Shown here piece by piece: positions 43,994 through 53,413 of a stretch of 64,000 bases of DNA (position 1 is its first letter; each line of letters begins with the position of its first letter). The position numbers were made by a program, and so were the translations under genes. Under the pieces are notes generated by a model. It searched no databases. It was not told where the DNA came from and saw only the letters and a list, made by a program, of their open reading frames with translations. The DNA lies in NCBI RefSeq assembly GCF_900116365.1, contig NZ_FPAG01000003.1, positions 1 through 64,000 on the forward strand. The letters are read 5' to 3'. This stretch comes from Zhouia amylolytica. GTDB taxonomy: Bacteria > Bacteroidota > Bacteroidia > Flavobacteriales > Flavobacteriaceae.

Positions 43994-44971
43994 ATGAGAA
44001 CAATTCAATTTAGACAAGCCATTGCGGAGGCAATGAGCGAAGAAATGCGTCGCGATGAGTCCATATATTTAATGGGTGAGGAAGTTGCTGAATATAATGG
44101 TGCTTACAAAGCCTCTAAAGGGATGCTTGATGAATTTGGTGCCAAAAGAGTTATTGATACCCCAATCGCTGAATTGGGTTTTGCAGGTATTGGTGTAGGT
44201 TCAGCAATGAACGGGTTAAGACCAATAGTTGAGTTTATGACCTTTAACTTTTCTTTGGTAGGGATTGATCAAATCATTAACAATGCGGCTAAAATGCGTC
44301 AGATGTCAGGAGGTCAGTTCAATATTCCTATCGTTTTTCGAGGACCTACAGCTTCAGCTGGTCAGTTGGCTGCTACCCACTCTCAGGCATTTGAAAGTTG
44401 GTATGCTAATTGCCCGGGACTTAAGGTGGTTGTTCCTTCTAATCCTTATGATGCCAAAGGTTTGTTGAAGTCAGCTATCAGAGATGACGATCCGGTTATT
44501 TTTATGGAGTCTGAGCAAATGTATGGGGATAAAGGAGAGGTGCCGGAAGGAGAATACACCCTGCCAATTGGTGTGGCAGATATTAAAAGAGAGGGTAGTG
44601 ATGTAACTATTGTTTCTTTTGGTAAAATAATTAAAGAAGCTTACATCGCTGCGGATGAATTAGAAAAAGAAGGAATCAGTTGTGAAATTATAGATTTGAG
44701 AACTGTACGTCCCTTAGATCATGATACGATCCTTAATTCTGTTAAAAAGACAAATCGTCTTGTTGTGTTGGAAGAGGCCTGGCCTTTTGGAAATGTAGCC
44801 ACAGAGATTACATATATCGTTCAGGAAAAGGCTTTTGACTTTTTAGATGCGCCTATCATAAAATTAAATACCGCTGATACACCAGCTCCATATTCGCCGG
44901 TGTTATTAGAAGAGTGGTTGCCAAATTCAAATGATGTTATCAAAGCTGTTAAAAAGGTTTTGTATAAATAA
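43994..44971 (+). CDS. pdhB: Pyruvate dehydrogenase E1 component beta subunit
   Basis: 325 residues, the usual E1-beta size. It carries Met-Gly-Glu-Glu-Val-Ala near residue 27, the TPP-binding Glu-Phe-Met-Thr-Phe-Asn-Phe near residue 80 and Leu-Arg-Thr-Val-Arg-Pro-Leu-Asp near residue 237. It belongs to the alpha2beta2 E1 type that converts pyruvate to acetyl-lipoyl groups. No E1-alpha or E2 gene is adjacent, which is common in Flavobacteriaceae. A branched-chain oxo-acid E1-beta is the alternative. Confidence 0.9.
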   Translation: MRTIQFRQAIAEAMSEEMRRDESIYLMGEEVAEYNGAYKASKGMLDEFGAKRVIDTPIAELGFAGIGVGSAMNGLRPIVEFMTFNFSLVGIDQIINNAAKMRQMSGGQFNIPIVFRGPTASAGQLAATHSQAFESWYANCPGLKVVVPSNPYDAKGLLKSAIRDDDPVIFMESEQMYGDKGEVPEGEYTLPIGVADIKREGSDVTIVSFGKIIKEAYIAADELEKEGISCEIIDLRTVRPLDHDTILNSVKKTNRLVVLEEAWPFGNVATEITYIVQEKAFDFLDAPIIKLNTADTPAPYSPVLLEEWLPNSNDVIKAVKKVLYK

Positions 44972-45036
44972 ATTCTTAAATTTTTCGTTATAAAACTTCA
45001 CTAGGCTATCTTCGCTTGGTGGAGTTTTTTTTGTTT

Positions 45037-47529
45037 ATGAAAAAGTTATTTACCCTGATCGTATTTATGCTCTCTTTTTCTGCCTGGTCGCAAACTAAGG
45101 TAGAGGGGATTGTCGTAGATGAAAATGACAATCCTATTGCATTTGCTAACGTGATGTTTAAAAACTCTACGGAGGGAACTATCACCAACGATAATGGAAG
45201 GTTTTATTTGGAATCAGATACACGATACAAGGTGTTGGTGGTTTCTTTATTGGGGTATACACCTCAGGAAATTGAACTTACCAAATCAATAAATTATAAC
45301 CTGAGTGTTACCTTAGTGGAAGGGGAGCAGCTCGATGAAGTAGTTCTGTATGTCGGGAAGCAATCTAAAAAGAATAACCCCGCTGTAGAGATCTTAAAGA
45401 AAATATGGGCCAAAAAGCGGGAGAATGGACTCTACAAATTTGATCAGTATGCATACGATAAATATGAGAAAATTGAGTTCGATTTAAATACCATTGACTC
45501 CTCTGTTATTAAAAGTAAGCTTTTTAAGGGGATGGAGTTTATTTTTGACCATACCGATACATCGAGTGTTACAGGTAAAACCTATCTGCCAATGTTCATC
45601 AATGAATCATTTTATAAGGTTTATGGTGATAACAAGCTTAAAAAGGAGAAAGAAGAGTTGTTAGGTAATAAGAATTCAGGGTTTAATACCAATCAAACTA
45701 TAATTGCCTATGTTAATGACCTTTATTCTGAATATAATATTTACGATAACTATCTCCAGTTATTTGATAAGAGCTTCGTAAGTCCGCTATCCAAAACAGG
45801 TGTAGATACATATAATTATGTGTTGGCAGACAGTGCTTATCTAGGAAACAAATGGTGCTATAAAATTATTTATTACCCCAGAAGAAAAAATGAACTAACC
45901 TTTAAAGGTCAGTTTTGGGTGAATGATACTACTTACGCTGTGAAAGAGATTGATATGCAAGCTACAAAAAGCGCTAATATCAACTGGGTAAAGGAAATGT
46001 ATATAGAACAAGAATACGAGGTTGTAAACGATTCTGTGTTTTTGCTCAAACGTGATTACATGTTGACAGATTTTAGTATCAACAAAAAAGAAAAATCAAG
46101 AGGAGTTTATGGAAGGAGGACAACCGTTTATGATAATCATGTGTTTGACGATGAAAAACCCAAAAGTTTTTACGATAAGAAAATAGATCCGTTCAATCCT
46201 CTTGTTTACGATAGAGCAGATGAATTTTGGGAAAATAACAGACTCGAAGTTTTGAATGAAGATGAAAAGGGTATTTATAAAATGCTTGATACCTTGACTA
46301 CAGTGCCAAAATTCAAGCAGCTTTATAAGGCAGCTGAGGTTTTGGCATCTGGTTATTTTGAATTTGACAAGCTTAATTTCGATTATGGGCCGCTTTATTC
46401 TACATATGGGTATAACCCCGCAGAAGGTATACGTGTTCGGGTTGGTGGGCGCACTTATAAAACTGCAAACGATCAGTTTAGGCTTCAGGGATATACTGCC
46501 TATGGATTGAATGATAGAAAGTTTAAATATGGTATTTCTGCCAAATGGCTAATCGATAGAAAAAACAGGATCATACTTTCTGCGGGTACGAGACGCGATG
46601 TAGAACAGATAGGTGTTAACTTGACCAATACAAACGATGTTTTAGGTAGAAGTTTTGCCTCCTCTGCTTTATTTACGGCCGGGGCTAATGATAAACTCAC
46701 TAATATAAATCTTACCACTGCAGGTTTGGAGTTTGAGATTTTTAAAAATTTAAAATTACGAGGAGGAAGTTCTTTCAGAACTATGAGATCGGCACTTCCG
46801 GAAGATTTTAGTTTGAGTTATATCGATCTTGATGCACCCGAAGGTGTGTCAGATGTTACAAGGCAGTTTGAGACATATCTGACTTTAGATTATCAGCCCG
46901 GAAGGGAAACCATTGGCTATGGAGTGGAACGTAGAGACCAAAACGATGACTATGCACATTTATTCGTTAATTATTCATTGGGGGTTAAGGGAATTTTGGA
47001 TAGTGATTTTAATTATGAGAAGGTTCAGTTTTATTACAGAAAACCATGGATGATTGGAGGTTTCGGTCGACTTCAGACCATTTTTGAAGCAGGGAAGGTG
47101 TTTGGAGAGGTTCCTTTGAGCCTGTTGGATGTTGTGCCGGGGAATCAAACATACTTCTCTATTTTTAATACCTTTCCTAATCTTAATTTTTATGAGTTTG
47201 TTACTGATACCTACACCTCTGTGCATTTGGAACACAATTTCAATGGACGTATATTCTCAAGGATACCTTTGCTTCGAGATTTGAATCTTAGAGAGTTAGT
47301 AGGTGTTCGTGGTGTTTGGGGAGATTTGTCAGAAGAAAACAAATTATTGAATGCTCCTGCAAATATACCTTTGATAGCCCCTAATGACAAGATTTATTGG
47401 GAGTACTCATTCGGTGTAGGCAATATATTTAAGGTTTTTCGTATCGATTTTAACTTCAGAGGAAACTATTTTGATTTACCAGATGCACGAAGATTTAGTG
47501 TTACAGGTTCTTTCGGATTTGAATTTTAA
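45037..47529 (+). CDS. DUF5686 family outer-membrane protein with carboxypeptidase-regulatory-like domain
   Basis: 830 residues from ATG 45037, which starts a clean signal peptide (Lys-Lys, Leu/Phe-rich, ending Trp-Ser-Gln). A longer reading from TTG 45016 is less likely. Residues about 20-110 are the CarboxypepD_reg-like beta-sandwich (Val-Glu-Gly-Ile-Val-Val-Asp, Gly-Arg-Phe-Tyr-Leu). The remainder matches the DUF5686 pattern and ends as an outer-membrane barrel with Gly-Phe-Glu-Phe. The function is unknown. The promoter-like TATCTTCG is at 45007-45014. Confidence 0.85.
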   Translation: MKKLFTLIVFMLSFSAWSQTKVEGIVVDENDNPIAFANVMFKNSTEGTITNDNGRFYLESDTRYKVLVVSLLGYTPQEIELTKSINYNLSVTLVEGEQLDEVVLYVGKQSKKNNPAVEILKKIWAKKRENGLYKFDQYAYDKYEKIEFDLNTIDSSVIKSKLFKGMEFIFDHTDTSSVTGKTYLPMFINESFYKVYGDNKLKKEKEELLGNKNSGFNTNQTIIAYVNDLYSEYNIYDNYLQLFDKSFVSPLSKTGVDTYNYVLADSAYLGNKWCYKIIYYPRRKNELTFKGQFWVNDTTYAVKEIDMQATKSANINWVKEMYIEQEYEVVNDSVFLLKRDYMLTDFSINKKEKSRGVYGRRTTVYDNHVFDDEKPKSFYDKKIDPFNPLVYDRADEFWENNRLEVLNEDEKGIYKMLDTLTTVPKFKQLYKAAEVLASGYFEFDKLNFDYGPLYSTYGYNPAEGIRVRVGGRTYKTANDQFRLQGYTAYGLNDRKFKYGISAKWLIDRKNRIILSAGTRRDVEQIGVNLTNTNDVLGRSFASSALFTAGANDKLTNINLTTAGLEFEIFKNLKLRGGSSFRTMRSALPEDFSLSYIDLDAPEGVSDVTRQFETYLTLDYQPGRETIGYGVERRDQNDDYAHLFVNYSLGVKGILDSDFNYEKVQFYYRKPWMIGGFGRLQTIFEAGKVFGEVPLSLLDVVPGNQTYFSIFNTFPNLNFYEFVTDTYTSVHLEHNFNGRIFSRIPLLRDLNLRELVGVRGVWGDLSEENKLLNAPANIPLIAPNDKIYWEYSFGVGNIFKVFRIDFNFRGNYFDLPDARRFSVTGSFGFEF

Positions 47530-47587
47530 TAAAGGTTTATTTTTGGGTTAAATCATTAATTAAACAATAACTTAACAATAGTATTAG

Positions 47588-47618
47588 TTGTGAATTATAG
47601 GAGGATGCGCTACCTTTG
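47588..47618 (+). promoter_or_regulatory. ppa promoter
   Basis: TTG at 47588-47590, a 20-bp gap, then TACCTTTG at 47611-47618, followed by CA. It is a textbook match to the Bacteroidota TTG-N20-TAnnTTTG promoter. The start would be near 47624, about 19 nt before the ATG. Confidence 0.75.
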
Positions 47619-47642
47619 CACGCCTTAAATAGATATAGAGCA

Positions 47643-48170
47643 ATGAGTGCAGCAAAATTGAAATCATTTGATGTTTTAGTAGAAATTCCTAAAGGAAGTA
47701 GAAATAAATACGAATACGATTTTGAATTGAAGAAGATTCGTTACGATCGTATGATCTTTTCTTCAATGCATTATCCTGCCGATTATGGGTTTATTCCTAG
47801 AACTTTAGCCTTAGACGGAGATCCTCTGGATGTTTTAGTTTTACTTACAGAGCCTACATTCCCTGGTTGTGTAATAGAGGTAAAACCTTTGGGTGTTTTC
47901 CATATGGCAGATGAAAAAGGACCTGATGAAAAGGTTATTTGTGTTCCAATTTCAGATCCGGTATGGAATAAACTAGATGATTTAAGTGATATTAATCCAC
48001 ACCTTGTGAAAGAAATTGAACATTTTTTTCAGGTATATAAGGATCTGGAACATAAAAAAGTTGATGTCGAAGGATGGGGTGATGTTAATGAGGCTTGGGC
48101 TATTATTGACAAGTGTATTGACAGGTATGAAGAGAGTATTCATAAAGAAGCAGGAGATTTTGTAGTATAA
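47643..48170 (+). CDS. ppa: Soluble inorganic pyrophosphatase
   Basis: 175 residues from ATG 47643; the earlier frame start at 47616 lies inside the promoter. It hydrolyses pyrophosphate to phosphate. The signature Asp-Gly-Asp-Pro-Leu-Asp-Val-Leu-Val near residue 60 holds the metal-binding aspartates. It is followed by a terminator and then by a membrane pyrophosphatase, so the two enzymes acting on the same substrate are neighbours. Confidence 0.96.
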   Translation: MSAAKLKSFDVLVEIPKGSRNKYEYDFELKKIRYDRMIFSSMHYPADYGFIPRTLALDGDPLDVLVLLTEPTFPGCVIEVKPLGVFHMADEKGPDEKVICVPISDPVWNKLDDLSDINPHLVKEIEHFFQVYKDLEHKKVDVEGWGDVNEAWAIIDKCIDRYEESIHKEAGDFVV

Positions 48171-48193
48171 AACTCTTAAGAATCAAATATATA

Positions 48194-48227
48194 AAAAGCA
48201 CTTCCAATTTGGAGGTGCTTTTTTTTA
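48194..48227 (+). terminator. Terminator after ppa
   Basis: AAAGCACTTCC pairs with GGAGGTGCTTT (one G-U pair) over a 5-nt loop, and T8 follows. Confidence 0.85.
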
Positions 48228-48282
48228 TCTCCTTTATTTTCCTATTTTTAGTGAAAATAACAATAACCAATACTTAAATTTC

Positions 48283-50724
48283 ATGGAAAAACTTATTTAC
48301 TTTTTACCGCTGGCCGGGGTTTTAGGCTTGCTCTTTATGACCCTCAAATCATCCTGGGTTTCTAAACAAGAAGTAGGGACCGAAAAAATGGCGAGAATTG
48401 CGAAAAACATTTCTGATGGTGCCATGGCATTCCTAAAAGCGGAATATAAGGTTTTAGCAATATTTGTACTGGCGGTAGCAGTACTTTTATTTTTTAAAGG
48501 ACAATCGGATGTAGATTCAACACCGCTTGTTGCAGTTTCATTCGTAGTTGGGGCCTTTTTATCAGCCCTGGCAGGTTATATAGGAATGAAAATAGCCACA
48601 AAGGCAAATGTTAGAACTACCAATGCAGCTAGAAGTTCCTTAAACAAAGCCCTCGAGGTGGCTTTTTCAGGAGGAGCAGTAATGGGGCTTGGAGTGGTTT
48701 CGTTAGGTGTTATAGGTTTAAGTGTCCTTTTTCTGATTTTTGGTAATATATATTCAATAGATAATGGTAATGGATTGACTTTGGTTTTAAATGTAATTTC
48801 TGGATTCTCCCTTGGAGCTTCATCAATAGCGCTTTTTGCACGTGTGGGTGGTGGTATTTACACCAAGGCAGCCGATGTTGGTGCAGATCTTGTTGGTAAA
48901 GTGGAAGCAGGAATTCCAGAAGATCATCCGCTTAATCCGGCAACTATTGCGGATAATGTTGGTGATAATGTTGGTGATGTCGCTGGGATGGGTGCAGATT
49001 TATTTGAATCTTTTGTTGGGTCTATTATAGCCGCGATGGTTTTAGGAGGTGCTTATTTTGGGATTGCTGAATTTTCGGACTTTAGACTTGGGGCAGTCTA
49101 CCTGCCACTAGCTCTAGCCGCTTCAGGGATCATAGTATCTGTAATTGGAACCTTTTTTGTTAAGGTTAAAGAGGGAGGTGATCCGCAAAAAGCTTTGAAT
49201 GTCGGAGAATTTTTATCCGCTGGTATTATGATTGTGGTTTCTTATTTGTTAATCACAACGCTTTTGCCTGAAACATGGTCTTTTAATGGGAAGGATTTTA
49301 ACTCGATCGGTGTGTTTATCGCAACTATTGTTGGACTTGTTGCCGGCTTGGGTGTGGGTAAAATTACTGAATATTATACTGGTACCGGAACTAAACCTGT
49401 TAAAGGAATAGTAGATCAGTCTGTAACTGGTGCCGCGACGAATATCATTGCTGGTCTTGGAGTAGGAATGATGTCTACCGCTGTACCAATCCTATTGATA
49501 GCAGCAGCTATTATCTTGTCATTTCATTTTGCCGGACTCTATGGTATTGCTATTGCTGCAGTCGGTATGTTATCGAATACAGGTATACAGCTTGCTGTTG
49601 ATGCCTATGGCCCTATATCTGACAACGCGGGGGGGATTGCAGAAATGGCTGAGTTGCCAGCTGAAGTTCGTGAACGTACTGATAAATTAGATGCGGTAGG
49701 TAATACTACGGCTGCAATAGGAAAAGGTTTTGCCATTGCTTCTGCAGCATTAACAGCCTTGGCATTATTCTCCGCTTTTATGCAGCAAGCCAAGATTTCG
49801 AGTATTGATATATCTCAGTCCACCGTTATGGCTGGATTGTTTGTTGGAGGAATGTTGCCATTTGTTTTTTCGGCACTATCAATGGGTGCCGTAGGTAAAG
49901 CTGCGATGTCTATGATTCAGGAAGTAAGAAGACAGTTTAATGATATACCTGCCTTAAAAGATGCATTGGCCATAATGAAAAAATATGATGGTGATATGTC
50001 TAAGGCAACTGAAGAAGATAAGAAAGTATTCGATAAAGCGGACGGTGTGGCCGAATATCAGAAATGTGTGGAGATTTCTACCAAAGCATCTATTAAAGAA
50101 ATGGTATTGCCAGGTGTATTGGCTGTATTTACCCCTGTACTGGTAGGATTTGTTGGAGGAGCTGAAATGTTAGGTGGATTACTTGCAGGAGTAACGGTTA
50201 CAGGTGTTTTGATGGCAATCTTTCAATCAAATGCCGGAGGTGCGTGGGATAACGCTAAAAAAATGTTTGAAGGTGGAGTAGATATACAAGGGGAGACCTA
50301 TCAAAAAGGATCAGAACCTCATAAGGCAGCTGTAGTAGGAGATACAGTTGGAGATCCCTTTAAAGATACTTCCGGTCCTTCTCTTAATATTTTACTTAAA
50401 TTAATGTCTGTGGCGGCACTGGTAATAGCTCCAAGTATTGCAGTGGTAGGAGATGATGCTGCGGCTATGACATCCGAAGCAAAAGAAATAGTAGTTACTG
50501 TTAATGAAGATAACAGTTTAAATACTGCCGAGGAAAGTAAGATCGTTAGGGTCGAAATAACAAAGGGCGAAGATGGTATGGCTAAAGCGGTCATAAAAAC
50601 TTCATTAACCAAAGATGGTGAAACGGTAACTGAGGAGGAGATTATTGAAGGTACAAATAGTGAAGTGGAAGCCAAGCTAAAAGAACTAGACAATGGTAAG
50701 GTGAAAATAAAAGAGAAATTATAA
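48283..50724 (+). CDS. hppA: Membrane-bound ion-pumping pyrophosphatase
   Basis: 813 residues with about 16 membrane helices. The pyrophosphate site is [11 protein letters not shown] near residue 200 and Asp-Asn-Val-Gly-Asp-Asn-Val-Gly-Asp near residue 225. The motif [10 protein letters not shown] near residue 475 has Ala where potassium-independent enzymes have Lys, so it should be potassium-dependent, and a sodium or mixed sodium/proton pump is likely. Odd: about 85 acidic, soluble residues (about 729-813) follow the last helix. Confidence 0.95.
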   Translation: MEKLIYFLPLAGVLGLLFMTLKSSWVSKQEVGTEKMARIAKNISDGAMAFLKAEYKVLAIFVLAVAVLLFFKGQSDVDSTPLVAVSFVVGAFLSALAGYIGMKIATKANVRTTNAARSSLNKALEVAFSGGAVMGLGVVSLGVIGLSVLFLIFGNIYSIDNGNGLTLVLNVISGFSLGASSIALFARVGGGIYTKAADVGADLVGKVEAGIPEDHPLNPATIADNVGDNVGDVAGMGADLFESFVGSIIAAMVLGGAYFGIAEFSDFRLGAVYLPLALAASGIIVSVIGTFFVKVKEGGDPQKALNVGEFLSAGIMIVVSYLLITTLLPETWSFNGKDFNSIGVFIATIVGLVAGLGVGKITEYYTGTGTKPVKGIVDQSVTGAATNIIAGLGVGMMSTAVPILLIAAAIILSFHFAGLYGIAIAAVGMLSNTGIQLAVDAYGPISDNAGGIAEMAELPAEVRERTDKLDAVGNTTAAIGKGFAIASAALTALALFSAFMQQAKISSIDISQSTVMAGLFVGGMLPFVFSALSMGAVGKAAMSMIQEVRRQFNDIPALKDALAIMKKYDGDMSKATEEDKKVFDKADGVAEYQKCVEISTKASIKEMVLPGVLAVFTPVLVGFVGGAEMLGGLLAGVTVTGVLMAIFQSNAGGAWDNAKKMFEGGVDIQGETYQKGSEPHKAAVVGDTVGDPFKDTSGPSLNILLKLMSVAALVIAPSIAVVGDDAAAMTSEAKEIVVTVNEDNSLNTAEESKIVRVEITKGEDGMAKAVIKTSLTKDGETVTEEEIIEGTNSEVEAKLKELDNGKVKIKEKL

Positions 50725-50751
50725 TTTCGTTAACACAAACCAAAAGAACTT

Positions 50752-50782
50752 AAAAGAACCATATTAACGTATGGTTCTTTTT
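50752..50782 (+). terminator. Terminator after hppA
   Basis: AAAAGAACCATA (50752-50763) pairs perfectly with TATGGTTCTTTT (50770-50781) over a 6-nt loop, then T. Confidence 0.88.
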
Positions 50783-50803
50783 GTATTTAATTGTGTTATT
50801 TTA

Positions 50804-50834
50804 TTGATAATCAATTATATAATTGCTATATTTG
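50804..50834 (+). promoter_or_regulatory. Orphan promoter between hppA and the deoxynucleoside kinase gene
   Basis: TTG at 50804-50806, a 20-bp gap, then TATATTTG at 50827-50834. It is as good as the ppa promoter, points right, and has no annotated gene on its strand until metK at 51935. A terminator at 50901-50951 lies 60-70 bp downstream of the start. Confidence 0.6.
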
Positions 50835-50839
50835 AGATA

Positions 50840-50951
50840 GGGTATACCAATATGAATGTTAATATAATATATTGGATTGTCCGAAAAGATTTGGGGTAGT
50901 TAAAGGACTAAAAGTATGATTAGAATAATGATATTTTTAGTCCTTTATTTT
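50840..50951 (+). ncRNA. Candidate small RNA (promoter to terminator unit)
   Basis: From the expected start near 50840 the transcript would run about 110 nt and end in a stem AAAGGACTAAAA / TTTTAGTCCTTT (arms near 50902-50913 and 50934-50945, loop about 20 nt) followed by ATTTTTT. A 15-codon frame (50852-50899) beginning Met-Asn-Val-Asn-Ile-Ile and ending at TAG lies inside, so it could be a short mRNA. The hairpin may also end the deoxynucleoside kinase transcript from the other strand, which lies 6 bp away. Confidence 0.4.
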
Positions 50952-51569
50952 TTACTCAAATAATCCATGCAATTCTGCATCTATTCTATTTATGATATTT
51001 CCCAGGTCTTCCGGGTTGTCTACGAAGTTTACGTTGTCTACATCAATTACAAGAAGTTTGCCTCTGTCATATCCATGAACCCATGCCTCATATCTTTCAT
51101 TTAATCTACTGAGATAGTCTATAGAAATCGAGTTTTCAAACTCTCTCCCACGATTATGGATTTGACTGACAAGGTTGGGTATCGAACTTCTGAGATAGAT
51201 TAACAAATCCGGTGGTTGCACTAAACTTTCCATCAATTCAAAAAGTTCTTTGTAGTTTTTATAATCCCGGTTAGTCATTAGACCCATTGCATGCAGGTTA
51301 GGGGCAAAAATATGTGCGTCTTCATAAATAGTTCGGTCCTGAATCACTTTTTTCCCACTTTCTCTTATTTGAAGTACTTGACGAAAACGGCTATTCAAAA
51401 AGTAGATTTGAAGGTTAAAACTCCAACGCTCCATTTTAGTGTAAAAGTCATCAAGGTATGGGTTGTCTACCACATCTTCGAAATGAGGGTCCCATTTGAA
51501 GTGTTTTGCTAACAATTTCGTTAACGTAGTTTTTCCAGCACCTATATTTCCGGCAATAGCAACATGCAT
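50952..51569 (-). CDS. Deoxynucleoside kinase
   Basis: 205 residues. The Walker A motif is Gly-Asn-Ile-Gly-Ala-Gly-Lys-Thr-Thr near residue 7, and the Asp-Arg-Thr-Ile-Tyr-Glu-Asp motif near residue 77 is that of the dNK/dCK/dGK family. It salvages deoxynucleosides to dNMP. Closest in type to deoxyadenosine/deoxyguanosine kinases of Gram-positives; the substrate is not determined. It is divergent from metK. Confidence 0.88.
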   Translation of the reverse strand: MHVAIAGNIGAGKTTLTKLLAKHFKWDPHFEDVVDNPYLDDFYTKMERWSFNLQIYFLNSRFRQVLQIRESGKKVIQDRTIYEDAHIFAPNLHAMGLMTNRDYKNYKELFELMESLVQPPDLLIYLRSSIPNLVSQIHNRGREFENSISIDYLSRLNERYEAWVHGYDRGKLLVIDVDNVNFVDNPEDLGNIINRIDAELHGLFE

Positions 51570-51776
51570 CTTATTTGTTTTTAATTACTTCGATAAAAAT
51601 CCTTTGAATTTTATTCGTCACGTAAATATACAAGATATCCCCATTAGCCGAAAAAATCTTTTAAGAACATTATAAGAAAGAATGATAGGGCGTTGATATT
51701 CTTGGTTTTACCATTGTTTTTTTATATCAAATTTTCAAAAAATCAGAAGTTTGTTTTTCAGTTAAATACAAATCGT

Positions 51777-51784
51777 TACATTTG
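51777..51784 (+). promoter_or_regulatory. metK promoter -7 element
   Basis: TACATTTG followed by CA is a perfect TAnnTTTG. TTG at 51751-51753 is 23 bp upstream, slightly long. The start would be near 51790, so the riboswitch-like structure begins almost at the 5' end of the transcript. The rest of the 365-bp gap between the deoxynucleoside kinase gene and this element (51570-51776) is AT-rich with no other feature I can support. Confidence 0.6.
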
Positions 51785-51800
51785 CAGTCGATTAGGAAAC

Positions 51801-51850
51801 GAGGAAGGATTTGACTGATTGCAACCTCAAAAAAAAATGCTAAAGCAGTT
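51801..51850 (+). ncRNA. SAM-II-like riboswitch upstream of metK
   Basis: The order matches the SAM-II aptamer: a short P1 (GAGG 51801-51804 with CCTC 51825-51828), GATTT (51808-51812), the loop GACTG (51813-51817), TTGCAA (51819-51824), an A-rich linker, then GCTAAAG (51839-51845). The loop GACTG pairs with CAGTT at 51846-51850 (one G-U), giving the SAM-II pseudoknot. P1 is only 4 bp, with an unpaired AAG before GATTT, which differs from typical SAM-II where P1 abuts GAUUU, so the class is not certain. Confidence 0.7.
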
Positions 51851-51934
51851 ACTTCCGAAAAATAGTATCGGTTTAGAAACTTCTTCAGTATTTATGCATC
51901 GTCGATTCCATCGATAATTTTTAAATGTAACATT

Positions 51935-53191
51935 ATGGCGTATTTATTTACATCCGAATCTGTAAGTGAAGGACACCCGGATAAAATAGCTGATCAAATA
52001 AGTGATGCATTACTCGATAATTTCTTAGCATTTGATGCTGAGAGTAAGGTGGCATGTGAAACTTTGGTTACAACTGGACAGGTAGTTCTGGCAGGAGAAG
52101 TTAAAAGTGATACTTATTTGGACCTTCAAAGTATTACACGCGAAGTGATTAATGGTATTGGTTACACTAAAGGAGAGTATCAGTTTAGTGGTGATTCTTG
52201 TGGGGTTATTTCTCTAATACATGAACAATCTCAAGATATTAATCAAGGTGTAGACAGGGCTTCTAAAGAAGAGCAAGGGGCTGGAGATCAGGGGATGATG
52301 TTCGGTTATGCTACAAATGAAACTGAGAATTACATGCCATTGGCATTAGATATTTCACATAAGATCCTTCAGGAACTTGCTAAGTTGAGACGCGAGAATA
52401 ACGAAATCACCTATTTACGTCCTGATGCCAAAGCACAGGTGACGATTGAGTATTCCGACGATAATGTTCCACAGCGAATAGATACAATCGTAGTTTCAAC
52501 CCAGCACGATGCTTTTGATCAAGATGATGAAAAGATGTTAGCTGTCATAAAGAACGATATCGTAAATATTTTAATTCCAAGAGTGGTAGGCTTATTACCG
52601 GAAGGCCTTCAGAAGTTATTTAATGATGATATAAAATATCACATCAATCCGACCGGTAAATTTGTTATTGGTGGGCCACATGGTGATACAGGGCTTACGG
52701 GAAGAAAGATAATTGTTGACACCTATGGTGGTAAGGGAGCACATGGAGGAGGAGCCTTTAGCGGTAAGGATCCAAGTAAAGTAGACAGAAGTGCAGCTTA
52801 TGCCTCACGTCATATAGCAAAAAATCTGGTAGCCGCAGGAGTTGCAGATGAAGTATTGGTTCAAGTGAGTTATGCTATTGGGGTGGTGGAGCCAACATCA
52901 ATTTTTATAAACACCTATGGCACGGCTAAAGTGGATCTAAATGATGGGGAAATTGCTCAAAAGGTAAAGGAGCTTTTTGATATGAGGCCATATGCAATAG
53001 AAGAACGATTAAAATTGAGAAATCCTATCTATTTCGAAACGGCAGCATATGGTCACTTAGGGAAAGAGCCTAAAACCGTTAAAAAGGTTTTTGAATCACC
53101 TTATAATGGGCGTATAGAAAAAGAAGTTGAGTTATTTACCTGGGAGAAATTAGATCATGTAGATCAAATTAAAAAGGTTTTTGGTTTATAA
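51935..53191 (+). CDS. metK: S-adenosylmethionine synthetase
   Basis: 418 residues. It makes SAM from methionine and ATP. Motifs: Glu-Gly-His-Pro-Asp-Lys near residue 12 (ATP binding), Gly-Ala-Gly-Asp-Gln-Gly-Met-Met near residue 122 and Gly-Gly-Gly-Ala-Phe-Ser-Gly-Lys-Asp near residue 270 (phosphate loop). A SAM-II-like RNA precedes the gene, so its product may turn it off. The methionine supply genes follow. Confidence 0.97.
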   Translation: MAYLFTSESVSEGHPDKIADQISDALLDNFLAFDAESKVACETLVTTGQVVLAGEVKSDTYLDLQSITREVINGIGYTKGEYQFSGDSCGVISLIHEQSQDINQGVDRASKEEQGAGDQGMMFGYATNETENYMPLALDISHKILQELAKLRRENNEITYLRPDAKAQVTIEYSDDNVPQRIDTIVVSTQHDAFDQDDEKMLAVIKNDIVNILIPRVVGLLPEGLQKLFNDDIKYHINPTGKFVIGGPHGDTGLTGRKIIVDTYGGKGAHGGGAFSGKDPSKVDRSAAYASRHIAKNLVAAGVADEVLVQVSYAIGVVEPTSIFINTYGTAKVDLNDGEIAQKVKELFDMRPYAIEERLKLRNPIYFETAAYGHLGKEPKTVKKVFESPYNGRIEKEVELFTWEKLDHVDQIKKVFGL

Positions 53192-53265
53192 CATTAATGG
53201 CTGTTTTTGTGTAAGTAGCCGGAATTAAATTTATTAATATTAATTTTAGTCAAAAGAAATTTCAA

Positions 53266-53334
53266 ATGAAATCAATAATTAACATGATGCCAATGATGAT
53301 GTGGAAGTTTTCCGCAAGGGTGACTGTTATGTGA
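53266..53334 (+). CDS. Methionine-rich leader peptide of metY
   Basis: A 22-codon frame from ATG 53266 to TGA 53332-53334. It encodes seven methionines at positions 1, 7, 8, 10, 11, 12 and 22. The core is Met-Met-Pro-Met-Met-Met-Trp at codons 7-13 (53284-53304). It lies 80 bp before metY and is followed by a strong terminator. The cluster of Met codons before a methionine-synthesis gene is the hallmark of a leader-peptide attenuator. Too short for automatic gene finders. Confidence 0.85.
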   Translation: MKSIINMMPMMMWKFSARVTVM

Positions 53335-53387
53335 TTTCTAGATATAACAATAGTTCAGGCCCTTGCTTTTGCAAGGGCTTTTTTTTT
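53314..53387 (+). promoter_or_regulatory. metY transcription attenuator (antiterminator versus terminator)
   Basis: Segment A, GCAAGGG (53314-53320), lies in leader codons 17-19. Segment B, GCCCTTGC (53359-53366), is the 5' arm of the terminator. Segment C, GCAAGGGC (53371-53378), is its 3' arm, followed by T9 (53379-53387). A and C are the same sequence, so B can pair with A (antiterminator) or with C (terminator), not both. A ribosome stalled on the Met codons would leave A free and allow readthrough. One that reaches the stop covers A and allows termination. Confidence 0.82.
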
Positions 53388-53413
53388 GTATAATAATAAT
53401 TAATTCAAATAAA

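Noticed and set aside
53363-53413. Extended metY start
   Set aside because: The extra codons are the terminator and its T-tract.
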